This document shows positions 1 to 4,509 of a stretch of DNA of 5,508 bases, piece after piece. Each line of letters starts with the position of its first letter. Within the stretch, counting starts at the first letter, position 1. Location: positions 9,530-15,037 of the forward strand of contig DFFD01000010.1 in NCBI GenBank assembly GCA_002369495.1, in the 5' to 3' direction. The position numbers and the translations under genes are program-made. Below the pieces are notes generated by a model. That model worked only from the letters and a program-made list of their open reading frames with translations, ran no database searches and was not told where the DNA came from. The DNA comes from Lachnospiraceae bacterium UBA3785 (GTDB taxonomy: Bacteria; Bacillota; Clostridia; Lachnospirales; Lachnospiraceae).

Positions 1-469
1 ACTGCTTCTCGGTGTAGCCTTTGATCAGCTTCTCGTAGATGTCGCGGCCGACGAGCGAGATCGCCTGCTCCTCGAGGTTCTTCGGCTCGCCGGTGATCTC
101 CCTACGCTGCTCCTCGATCTTCGCAGCGGCCTCCTCCGGCGTTACAACACCCCACATTTTGTTAAACGTGTACATGTTGAACGGCAGGGAGTAGAGCTCG
201 CCCTTGTAGTTGGCGACCGGCGAGTTGGTAAAGCGGTTGAAGACCGCGAACTGCTGCACGTACTCCCAGACGTAGGGCATATTCGTGTGGAAAATGTGCG
301 CCCCGTACTTGTGCACGTGGATATTTTCAATCTTCTCGGTGTAAATGTTTCCGGCGATGTTGGGCCGCTTGTCGACGACAAGCACGCTCTTACCGTGCTT
401 TTTGGCTTCATGCGCGAAGACCGCTCCGTAGAGTCCGCTTCCGACGACCAGGTAATCATATTTCTTCAT
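1..469 (-). CDS. glf: UDP-galactopyranose mutase, N-terminal part (runs off the left edge)
   Basis: Glf is a cytoplasmic flavoenzyme that interconverts UDP-galactopyranose and UDP-galactofuranose, the donor for galactofuranose in surface polysaccharides. Only the first 156 residues are in the window; the family is usually about 370-390 residues. The protein opens with an FAD-binding Rossmann motif (VVGSGLYG, residues 8-15), then the acidic end of the second strand (VVDKR, 31-35), the glycine-containing NIAGNIYT segment (37-44) and the family-typical YGAHIFHTN stretch (55-63). The start ATG at 467-469 is preceded by GGAGG (481-485) at a rather long spacing of 11 nt. A strong promoter lies 40-70 bp upstream. 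It is on the same strand as ssrA but is separated from it by the ssrA trailer palindrome, so it is probably a separate transcription unit. No defect is visible in the part present. The identification is firm; whether the rest is intact cannot be seen. Confidence 0.93.
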   Translation of the reverse strand, partial: MKKYDYLVVGSGLYGAVFAHEAKKHGKSVLVVDKRPNIAGNIYTEKIENIHVHKYGAHIFHTNMPYVWEYVQQFAVFNRFTNSPVANYKGELYSLPFNMYTFNKMWGVVTPEEAAAKIEEQRREITGEPKNLEEQAISLVGRDIYEKLIKGYTEKQ

Positions 470-510
470 ACAGGTTTAAACCTCCGGTATCTGCTTAGTG
501 TCAATACGTT

Positions 511-538
511 ATTATAACACAGGGAGGGGCTGTTTCAA
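511..538 (-). promoter_or_regulatory. Sigma-A type promoter for glf
   Basis: Read on the minus strand, TTGAAA (533-538) is followed after 16 bp by a perfect TATAAT (511-516). A TGT directly before the -10 box gives an extended -10. Transcription would start near position 504, about 35 nt before the glf start codon. Nothing in the leader resembles a riboswitch. Confidence 0.8.
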
Positions 539-540
539 AG

Positions 541-613
541 AAAAATATAATGGGTTCGGTTCCCGCCACCCACGCAAAAGGGGCGCTGCTTGCGCAGCAC
601 CCCTTTTGCGTGG
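541..613 (-). terminator. Probable ssrA terminator hairpin
   Basis: Immediately after the tmRNA 3' end the minus-strand transcript folds into a hairpin of 14 pairs, one mismatch and five pairs around a 4-nt loop (570-589 with 594-613). The U-rich run (541-550, read as UUAUAUUUUU) does not follow this stem directly. It comes about 20 nt later, directly after the extended palindrome that also pairs with the tmRNA T-arm. Terminator function is inferred from stem strength and position; the offset U-run makes it unusual. Confidence 0.6.
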
Positions 614-633
614 ACCTGGCGGGAATCGAACCC
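552..633. repeat. 82-bp imperfect palindrome that includes the tmRNA 3' end
   Basis: The arms 552-589 and 594-633 are inverted copies around a 4-base centre (590-593). Positions 552-567 match the complement of 618-633 at 15 of 16 positions; 618-633 is the T-arm of tmRNA. After a small asymmetric internal loop (568-569 against 614-617), 570-583 pairs with 600-613 without error. One mismatch follows (584/599), then five more pairs. That is 34 Watson-Crick pairs in all. The right arm is half inside ssrA; the left arm is an inverted near-copy of the tmRNA T-arm and acceptor end. It may have arisen by inverted duplication of the ssrA 3' end. Confidence 0.9.
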
Positions 634-957
634 GCGTCCGAAAGCCTCTCCCTCAGAGCTTCTCCCATCACAGCCTCCCCTTTTGCATTCCCTCACATGT
701 GCGGCAGGAGGCTTCCTCGCATGTTCGGTAGCTTCATTTTACGCCTCAGCGCTCAAAGCTTTGCGCTGATCGTTTCCCGTAATTTTGACGTCGGTGACCG
801 GGAGTACGGGTACAACCGGGCCGACGGTCACAGCACTCAGGCCGCGACTGCTAATGTATTATCGTTAGCGTTTAATTTTAAGTTCCGGTTTTAACGCGGT
901 CCGGCCCGCGGATGGCTTCCCTGACTTCAAAACCCCCGTCGAAACCAGTACAAGCCC
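611..957 (-). ncRNA. ssrA: tmRNA (transfer-messenger RNA)
   Basis: tmRNA acts as both an alanyl-tRNA and a short mRNA to rescue ribosomes stalled on broken messages, together with SmpB. The ends were set by acceptor pairing: 5' GGGCUUG (951-957) pairs over 7 bp, with G-U wobbles, to 3' CAGGUCC (612-618), leaving discriminator A at 611. The T-arm is GCGGG-UUCGAUU-CCCGC. The conserved 5' segment GGUUUCGACGGGGG follows the acceptor. A resume codon opens a short tag frame (837-869). Downstream of the tag an H-type pseudoknot is visible: GUGACCG (825-831) pairs with CGGUCAC (794-800), crossed by about 821-824 with 790-793. A later stem pairs CAGCGC with GCGCUG. The 3' CCA is not encoded (CGC follows the discriminator), so it must be added after processing. 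The length, about 347 nt, is normal. Upstream lie smpB and rnr, the usual partners. Confidence 0.96.
837..869 (-). other. tmRNA tag-peptide reading frame (ANDNTLAVAA)
   Basis: Within ssrA, the resume codon GCT is followed by codons for ANDNTLAVAA and a TGA stop. The tag added to stalled proteins would be AANDNTLAVAA, counting the alanine carried by tmRNA. The hydrophobic LAVAA-type end is the signal recognised by ClpXP-type proteases. The ANDN start is common in Clostridia, which supports the suggested host group. Confidence 0.93.
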
Positions 958-988
958 TGGTTTATGGGCGGCTTTTGCCGTCATCTAT

Positions 989-1017
989 ATTTAATCACCC
1001 GGCCGAAATAAAGTCAA
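989..1017 (-). promoter_or_regulatory. Sigma-A type promoter for ssrA
   Basis: In the gap between smpB and ssrA the minus strand reads TTGACT (1012-1017), 17 bp, then TTAAAT (989-994), with a TGA giving an extended -10. The predicted start near 982 leaves a leader of about 25 nt before the mature 5' end at 957. A small CGGC-AAAA-GCCG hairpin (969-980) sits in this leader, where RNase P would cut. This lets tmRNA be made independently of smpB. Confidence 0.75.
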
Positions 1018-1043
1018 GTGAAAAAATTGTGTCCGCCATTCGC

Positions 1044-1520
1044 TCAGAATTTGAGCTGGCTGTTCTTGAAATCTCTCTCCGCCTCGCGCTTTGCATCCTT
1101 TTTCGCGATATCATCGCGCTTGTCGTAGAGCTTCTTGCCTTTCGCGAGACCGACCTCAACCTTCACGAGGCTGCCCTTGAAATAGACCTGCAGCGGCATC
1201 AGTGTGAATCCCTTCTCGCGGATCCTCTGCCCAAGCTTGCGGATCTCGGATTTGTGCAGCAGGAGCTTCCTCGTGCGCAGCGGGTCCTTGTTGAAGATGT
1301 TGCCCTTCTCGTAAGGCGCGACGTGCATCCCGACGATCAGCATCTCCCCGTCCCTGATTTCCACGTAGGCTTCCTTGATTGAGCACTTGCCCATGCGGAT
1401 GGATTTCACCTCCGTCCCGAAGAGTTCGATACCGGCCTCGTATTTTTCTAAAATGAAATAATCATGGTAAGCCTTTTTGTTATTCGCGATCAGCTTTACG
1501 CTGTCCTTCTTATCTCCCAT
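1044..1520 (-). CDS. smpB: SsrA-binding protein SmpB
   Basis: SmpB (158 residues, a normal length) binds the tRNA-like part of tmRNA, delivers it to the empty A site of stalled ribosomes and stands in for the missing codon-anticodon pairing. Visible family hallmarks are the N-terminal [20 protein letters not shown] segment, the [10 protein letters not shown] strand that begins the OB-type barrel, the [12 protein letters not shown] region that contacts RNA, and the basic C-terminal tail [19 protein letters not shown], which enters the mRNA channel. The start ATG (1518-1520) has AGGAGG (1525-1530) 4 nt upstream. This ribosome site overlaps the rnr stop codon, so the two genes are only 9 bp apart and probably co-transcribed and translationally coupled. 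ssrA lies 86 bp downstream with its own promoter. Nothing is truncated or missing. Confidence 0.97.
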   Translation of the reverse strand: MGDKKDSVKLIANNKKAYHDYFILEKYEAGIELFGTEVKSIRMGKCSIKEAYVEIRDGEMLIVGMHVAPYEKGNIFNKDPLRTRKLLLHKSEIRKLGQRIREKGFTLMPLQVYFKGSLVKVEVGLAKGKKLYDKRDDIAKKDAKREAERDFKNSQLKF

Positions 1521-1529
1521 GGTTCCTCC

Positions 1530-3065
1530 TCACGGTGCAGGCGTAAAATCGATGAGCCGCCGCTCCAGATCAACGCCGGCCACAACGACCTCCATCGAAT
1601 CCCCGACGCGGATCTCCCTGTGGCTCAGTCGGCCAACCATCACGCCGCGCTCCTCATCATAATGAAAATAGTCCTCGTTCAGCTTCGAGACATGCACCAG
1701 GCCCTCCGCCATGTTCGGCAGCTCGACGTAGACGCCCCAACGGACGACCGAGCTCACGATCCCGAAGAACCGTTCGCCGACCTTCTTTTTGAGGATCCGG
1801 CAGAACAGCAGCTTGTTCGCCTCGCGCTCCGCCTCGACGCCTCTTCTCTCCGCAAAGGAAGACTGCTCCGCCACTCCCGGCAGGATCTCGCGGTAGTGGC
1901 GCATCTTTTTGTCTGCATTTTCCGGATCTTCCAGGTAATCGCTGATGATCCGGTGGATCTGCAGGTCCGGATACCGCCTGATCGGCGACGTAAAATGGCA
2001 GTAATACCGCGCCGCCAGCCCGAAATGGCCGTCACACTTCGTCGAATACCTCGCCTGCTGCATCGACCGCAGGATCATCTGCGAGGCCATCGCCTCCTCG
2101 GGCCGCCCGGAAAGCGATTCGACCGCCTTCTGGACATCCCGGGGCGTCAGCTTCTGCCCCTTCTTCTCGATCGTACCGCCGCAGCGCCGCACAAAGGCGA
2201 TCATGCTTTCCGTCTTCTCCTCGTCCGGTTCCTCGTGGATCCGGTAGACGAACGGGGCGTTATTCCTGAAATACTCCTCCGCCACGGTCTCATTGGCCGC
2301 CAGCATGAAATCCTCGATCAGCTTCGTCGCGCAGTCCGCGTGTTCGGGCACCGCATCGACCGGCTCATCGTCCGCATCAAAGAGAAAGTGCGGTTCCGGA
2401 AAATCAAAATCGATCGCCCCTCTCGCCTTCCGCCGCGTCCTGAGCTTCTCCGCGAGTTCATTCATGGAGGTGAGCATCGGAAGAACGTCGGCGTATCGGC
2501 CGGCGAGGTCGGGGTCTTCATTTTCAAGAAGTGCCTTCACATCCGGGTAGGTCATGCGGTGGTCAACGCGGATCACGCTCTTTACGATCCGGTGATAGCG
2601 CATGCGGCCGGCAAGGTCAAACTCCATGAGGACAGACAGAGTTAGCCGGTCTTCCTGTTCAGCGAGCGAACAGATCCCGTTTGAGAGCCGTTTCGGCAGC
2701 ATCGGAATCACCTTATTGCCGAGATAAACCGAGGTGCCGCGCTTTAGCGCCTCGCGGTCGATCGCCGAGCTCTCCGGGACATAGTGAGATACGTCCGCGA
2801 TGTGGACTCCCAGAAGATACCCGTCCGAAAGCCGCTCAAGGCTCACCGCGTCGTCGAGATCCTTCGCGTCGGGTCCGTCGATCGTGACGGTCAGATGCTT
2901 CCGAAAATCCTCCCGGCCGATAAGGTCCGCCTCGGAAATCTCCTCCGGAATGCTGTCGGCTTTCATAAGGACATTCTTCGGGAACGCCGAGGGAATGCCC
3001 ATCTCCTCCGCGAGCTCCAGAACGTCCGTGACCGGTTTTGTTATCGTTTCGTAGATCTTTTTCAT
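1530..3065 (-). CDS. rnr: RNase R-type 3'-5' exoribonuclease lacking the N-terminal domains
   Basis: RNase R degrades structured RNA from the 3' end and helps destroy mRNAs released by trans-translation. This 511-residue protein holds the linker with IPEEI (39-43), the catalytic RNB domain with all four metal-binding aspartates (D63, D69, D71, D72 in IDGPDAKDLDD), the conserved HFTSPIRRYPDLQIHR segment, and a C-terminal S1 domain (about 430-508). The aspartate spacing matches E. coli D272, D278, D280 and D281, so about 209 N-terminal residues are absent: the helix-turn-helix and both cold-shock domains. The protein also ends right after S1, without a lysine-rich tail. An in-frame TGA (3072-3074) stops the frame three codons before the ATG, and only 71 bp separate it from secG, so the missing part is not nearby in another frame. 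No good ribosome site precedes the ATG, so the start is uncertain. The remaining frame is intact and well conserved, which argues against a decayed pseudogene. Confidence 0.9.
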   Translation of the reverse strand: MKKIYETITKPVTDVLELAEEMGIPSAFPKNVLMKADSIPEEISEADLIGREDFRKHLTVTIDGPDAKDLDDAVSLERLSDGYLLGVHIADVSHYVPESSAIDREALKRGTSVYLGNKVIPMLPKRLSNGICSLAEQEDRLTLSVLMEFDLAGRMRYHRIVKSVIRVDHRMTYPDVKALLENEDPDLAGRYADVLPMLTSMNELAEKLRTRRKARGAIDFDFPEPHFLFDADDEPVDAVPEHADCATKLIEDFMLAANETVAEEYFRNNAPFVYRIHEEPDEEKTESMIAFVRRCGGTIEKKGQKLTPRDVQKAVESLSGRPEEAMASQMILRSMQQARYSTKCDGHFGLAARYYCHFTSPIRRYPDLQIHRIISDYLEDPENADKKMRHYREILPGVAEQSSFAERRGVEAEREANKLLFCRILKKKVGERFFGIVSSVVRWGVYVELPNMAEGLVHVSKLNEDYFHYDEERGVMVGRLSHREIRVGDSMEVVVAGVDLERRLIDFTPAP

Positions 3066-3078
3066 ATCTTTTCACACG

Positions 3079-3105
3079 AAAAGCCCCTGCAGCAGCTGCA
3101 GAGGC
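3079..3105 (-). terminator. Hairpin terminator between secG and rnr
   Basis: On the minus strand a 10-bp stem with one G-U pair (3096-3105 with 3083-3092) closes a CTG loop and is followed directly by TTTT (3079-3082). It lies 32 bp after the secG stop and only 14 bp before the rnr start codon. It probably ends or weakens transcription from the secG promoter. The plus strand also shows a CTATTTTA run after the stem, so it could act in both directions. Confidence 0.7.
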
Positions 3106-3136
3106 CTATTTTACCGAATTCTTTGTGCATCCCGAT

Positions 3137-3379
3137 TCAGTTCAGGAAATTCATGACCAGAACGACGGAGAGAACGAAGAACAGCACCGCCATGATCCTG
3201 GTCGCCTTCTCAAGCGCACCTTCCATGGAGCGGCCCTTGTTCTGACCCCAGTAGGTCTCAGCCGCGCCGGCGATGGCGCCGAGGCCGGCACTCTTTCCTT
3301 CCTGCATAAGAACGACAACGGTAAGGCCGATGCAGTCAATCACATAGATGATCGAAAGTACGATTTTTAAGATTTCCAT
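3137..3379 (-). CDS. secG: Preprotein translocase subunit SecG
   Basis: SecG is the small membrane subunit of the SecYEG channel and assists export of unfolded proteins. The 80-residue product has the usual two-helix layout: a first membrane segment (about residues 4-25), a cytoplasmic loop with the family-typical MQEGKSAGLGAIAG stretch followed by polar residues (WGQNKGR), and a second membrane segment (about 60-78). I chose the ATG at 3377-3379 because GAGGAG (3386-3391) lies 6 nt upstream and the protein then begins with MEILKIVL. An in-frame ATG 24 codons further up would start inside the promoter region. secG before rnr and smpB is a widespread Firmicute order. A hairpin terminator follows it. 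Confidence 0.94.
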   Translation of the reverse strand: MEILKIVLSIIYVIDCIGLTVVVLMQEGKSAGLGAIAGAAETYWGQNKGRSMEGALEKATRIMAVLFFVLSVVLVMNFLN

Positions 3380-3422
3380 AAGGCACTCCTCAGTATCGAT
3401 TTTGCAAAAACACACGCCTATT

Positions 3423-3451
3423 ATAGTAACACTGTTTTCTGAATTGTGCAA
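3423..3451 (-). promoter_or_regulatory. Sigma-A type promoter for secG
   Basis: The minus strand reads TTGCAC (3446-3451), 17 bp, then TACTAT (3423-3428) preceded by TGT, an extended -10. A perfect TATAAT (3420-3425) overlaps it by three bases, at a 20-bp spacing. No terminator is visible between the barstar gene and this promoter, so some readthrough from the ribonuclease unit into secG is possible. Confidence 0.7.
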
Positions 3452-3477
3452 GTGCTAAATCAAAATAATTGTGTTTC

Positions 3478-3762
3478 TTACGAGAACCGGCACTCCACAT
3501 CCTCATTCTCTTCCATCACGTCCTCCAGCATATGCCGGAACGCGCTCGCGTAGGCCCCGAGCGCTTCCTCCGCATCCCGAAAATGCAGAAACCATATCCT
3601 GCACGGCTCCATCGGCTCCGTCAAAACATCGTAGAGCGCGTCGAGGTTGTTCCCGTACCACACCGGGAGCGGCAGTTCCATCCGGAGCCGTCTGTGCAGG
3701 TCGTTCCTGTCAATGAGATTTTCAAGATCGACCGTGTATTCCTGAACTTTTTTCTCAGTCAT
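3478..3762 (-). CDS. Barstar-family ribonuclease inhibitor
   Basis: Barstar is a small cytoplasmic protein that plugs the active site of barnase and protects the producing cell before the enzyme is exported. This 94-residue protein has the family length and signature LPVWYGNNLDALYDVL (residues 32-47). D41 and D45 align with barstar D35 and D39, the residues that contact the barnase active site. Barstar Y29 aligns with W35, and E76 aligns with D81, so two contact positions differ. There is no signal peptide, as expected for an inhibitor that stays inside. The start ATG (3760-3762) is 3 bp after the stop of the ribonuclease gene. Its ribosome site GGGGAGG (3771-3777) lies in the last codons of that gene, so translation is very likely coupled. 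The family call is strong and is supported by the adjacent enzyme. Confidence 0.93.
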   Translation of the reverse strand: MTEKKVQEYTVDLENLIDRNDLHRRLRMELPLPVWYGNNLDALYDVLTEPMEPCRIWFLHFRDAEEALGAYASAFRHMLEDVMEENEDVECRFS

Positions 3763-3765
3763 CCT

Positions 3766-4371
3766 TTATTCCTCCCCGTAAAGCAGCGTGAAGCTCGCAT
3801 AATGGTCATCCGTGTAGTAGATCCGGCCGTCGTCCGAGTAGACGATGCGTTTCGCCCCTCTCTTCTTCTTATGGAGCGTGTCTATGTCGCACTCGTGATA
3901 GTTTCCGTCGGGCAGCAGTCCTTCATAGTTGCCGTAGCGGTCGCCGCCGATGCAGTACCCGTAGGCGTAGTCGTCGAGCCCGCCTCCGCTCCAGCCGAGC
4001 TTCTTAGCATCCTTCTTGGTCATGAAATTCTGCGGCAGCTCCCCGTACTGATGAAGATAGAGGGCGACATCCTCCTTCGATGTGTAGGTGCCGTCGGGGT
4101 CGAGCAGGTCTTCATTTTCCGGATTGGGCGCGGGCTCAGCAGTCGGTTCCGGCGTCGGCGTTTCGGTCGGTGCAGCGGTCGGTTCCGGTGTCGTTGTTTC
4201 GGTCGGCGCCGCACTCTCAGCCGGTTCGGGAGCCGGCGTATCGGTAATCACCGCGAGGGATACTGTCTCCTCAGGCTTCTGCCCGCCCCGCGCGCATCCG
4301 ACAGCGGTGAGCGACATGAAGACGGCAAGCAAAAGCGCTGCGAGCCTGAATTTAATGGCGAGTTTTTTCAT
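3766..4371 (-). CDS. Barnase-family guanyl ribonuclease, predicted lipoprotein with TPE-rich tether
   Basis: The 201-residue product is a predicted exported endoribonuclease of the barnase (RNase N1/T1-type) family, which cuts RNA after guanine. Residues 1-25 form a lipoprotein signal (MKKLAIKFR, hydrophobic core, LTAVGC) with the lipid-carrying C26. Residues 43-85 are a Thr/Pro/Glu-rich tether with a 12-residue tandem repeat. Residues 93-201 match barnase along its length: LHQYGELPQNFMTK, LGW, IGGD, NYEGLLP, YSDD, DDHYASF. Catalytic and phosphate-binding residues are all present: K119 (barnase K27), E160 (E73), R171 (R83), R175 (R87), H190 (H102). The guanine-loop R59 is replaced by Y149. 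C140 and C161 have no counterpart in barnase. The chosen ATG (4369-4371) has GGAGG (4380-4384) 8 nt upstream; an upstream in-frame ATG would hide the signal peptide. The barstar gene follows at 3 bp. Surface anchoring is inferred from the lipobox, whose -3 residue is alanine rather than leucine. Confidence 0.93.
   Translation of the reverse strand: MKKLAIKFRLAALLLAVFMSLTAVGCARGGQKPEETVSLAVITDTPAPEPAESAAPTETTTPEPTAAPTETPTPEPTAEPAPNPENEDLLDPDGTYTSKEDVALYLHQYGELPQNFMTKKDAKKLGWSGGGLDDYAYGYCIGGDRYGNYEGLLPDGNYHECDIDTLHKKKRGAKRIVYSDDGRIYYTDDHYASFTLLYGEE
4138..4209 (-). repeat. Two tandem 36-bp units coding for the TPE-rich tether
   Basis: Residues 55-66 (APTETTTPEPTA) and 67-78 (APTETPTPEPTA) of the ribonuclease are tandem copies differing at one residue; the DNA units are 4174-4209 and 4138-4173. 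Several synonymous differences show the copies are not brand new. They form a flexible, charged spacer between the lipid anchor and the enzyme, and unit number could vary between strains. Confidence 0.85.
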
Positions 4372-4396
4372 GACTGTTTCCTCCGTCACTTTCTGC

Positions 4397-4423
4397 AATC
4401 TGCTGTTAACAGTATAGCAGATT
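4397..4423. promoter_or_regulatory. Inverted repeat overlapping the ribonuclease promoter (probable operator)
   Basis: AATCTGCT (4397-4404) and its complement AGCAGATT (4416-4423) form a perfect 8-bp inverted repeat with an 11-bp centre. It covers the -10 box (4411-4416). A second palindrome, CTGTTAACAG (4403-4412), is nested off-centre inside it. A further same-type box, AATCTGTT on the minus strand (4449-4456), lies 33 bp upstream. A repressor site is the simplest reading; the regulator is not in the window and I do not recognise the motif. Confidence 0.5.
4411..4419 (-). promoter_or_regulatory. Extended -10 promoter for the ribonuclease-inhibitor unit
   Basis: The minus strand reads TGC-TATACT, an extended -10 (TATACT at 4411-4416). 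No convincing TTGACA-like -35 lies at 16-18 bp, so the promoter may be weak or activator-dependent. The start would be near 4404, giving a leader of about 33 nt with the GGAGG site. Confidence 0.55.
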
Positions 4424-4437
4424 TCGCGAGATTGTAG

Positions 4438-4449
4438 TACACTAATGTA
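4438..4449. promoter_or_regulatory. TACA-N4-TGTA inverted repeat in the divergent intergenic region
   Basis: TACACTAATGTA is a short inverted repeat with four central bases, midway between the two divergent genes. It resembles operators of winged-helix repressors such as BlaI/CopY, but those have a two-base centre, so the match is loose. I see no clear sigma-A promoter for the plus-strand gene here. Confidence 0.25.
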
Positions 4450-4509
4450 ACAGATTCCGCAAAGTATGGCTGGCACCGGCAACGGTCCCGGCATTAAGGA
4501 GACATCAAT

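Noticed and set aside
552..573. A tRNA 3'-end look-alike (GGTTCGGTTCCC) on the plus strand
   Set aside because: No 5' half, anticodon arm or complete T-stem precedes it. It is better explained as the inverted copy of the tmRNA T-arm.
1464..2645. A 393-codon open frame on the plus strand, opposite rnr and the start of smpB
   Set aside because: It is antisense to strongly conserved RNase R and SmpB coding sequence, has low-complexity Arg/Leu/His-rich composition and no family resemblance. Long antisense frames are expected in GC-rich coding DNA.
3380..3451. A longer secG start giving 24 extra N-terminal residues
   Set aside because: The extension overlaps the promoter boxes and contains no normal SecG sequence; the internal ATG has a good GAGGAG site and fits the family length.
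3446..3459. A CIRCE-like half-site (TTAGCACTT on the minus strand) near the secG promoter
   Set aside because: CIRCE needs the second half GAGTGCTAA nine bases away, which is absent. A single half-site is likely chance.
3469..4437. A 322-codon plus-strand frame opposite the ribonuclease and inhibitor
   Set aside because: It mirrors two well-supported genes, crosses their promoter and shows Arg/Phe-rich repeats that are the reverse of the tether codons.
4372..4494. A longer start for the ribonuclease gene (41 extra residues)
   Set aside because: It would run through the promoter and operator-like repeat and bury the signal peptide; the ATG at 4369-4371 has its own GGAGG site.
4466..4494. GC-rich small inverted repeats upstream of the COG0523 gene, considered as a riboswitch or attenuator
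   Set aside because: Only a 4-bp stem (ACCG-GCAA-CGGT) is clear, with no T-run and no known riboswitch core.
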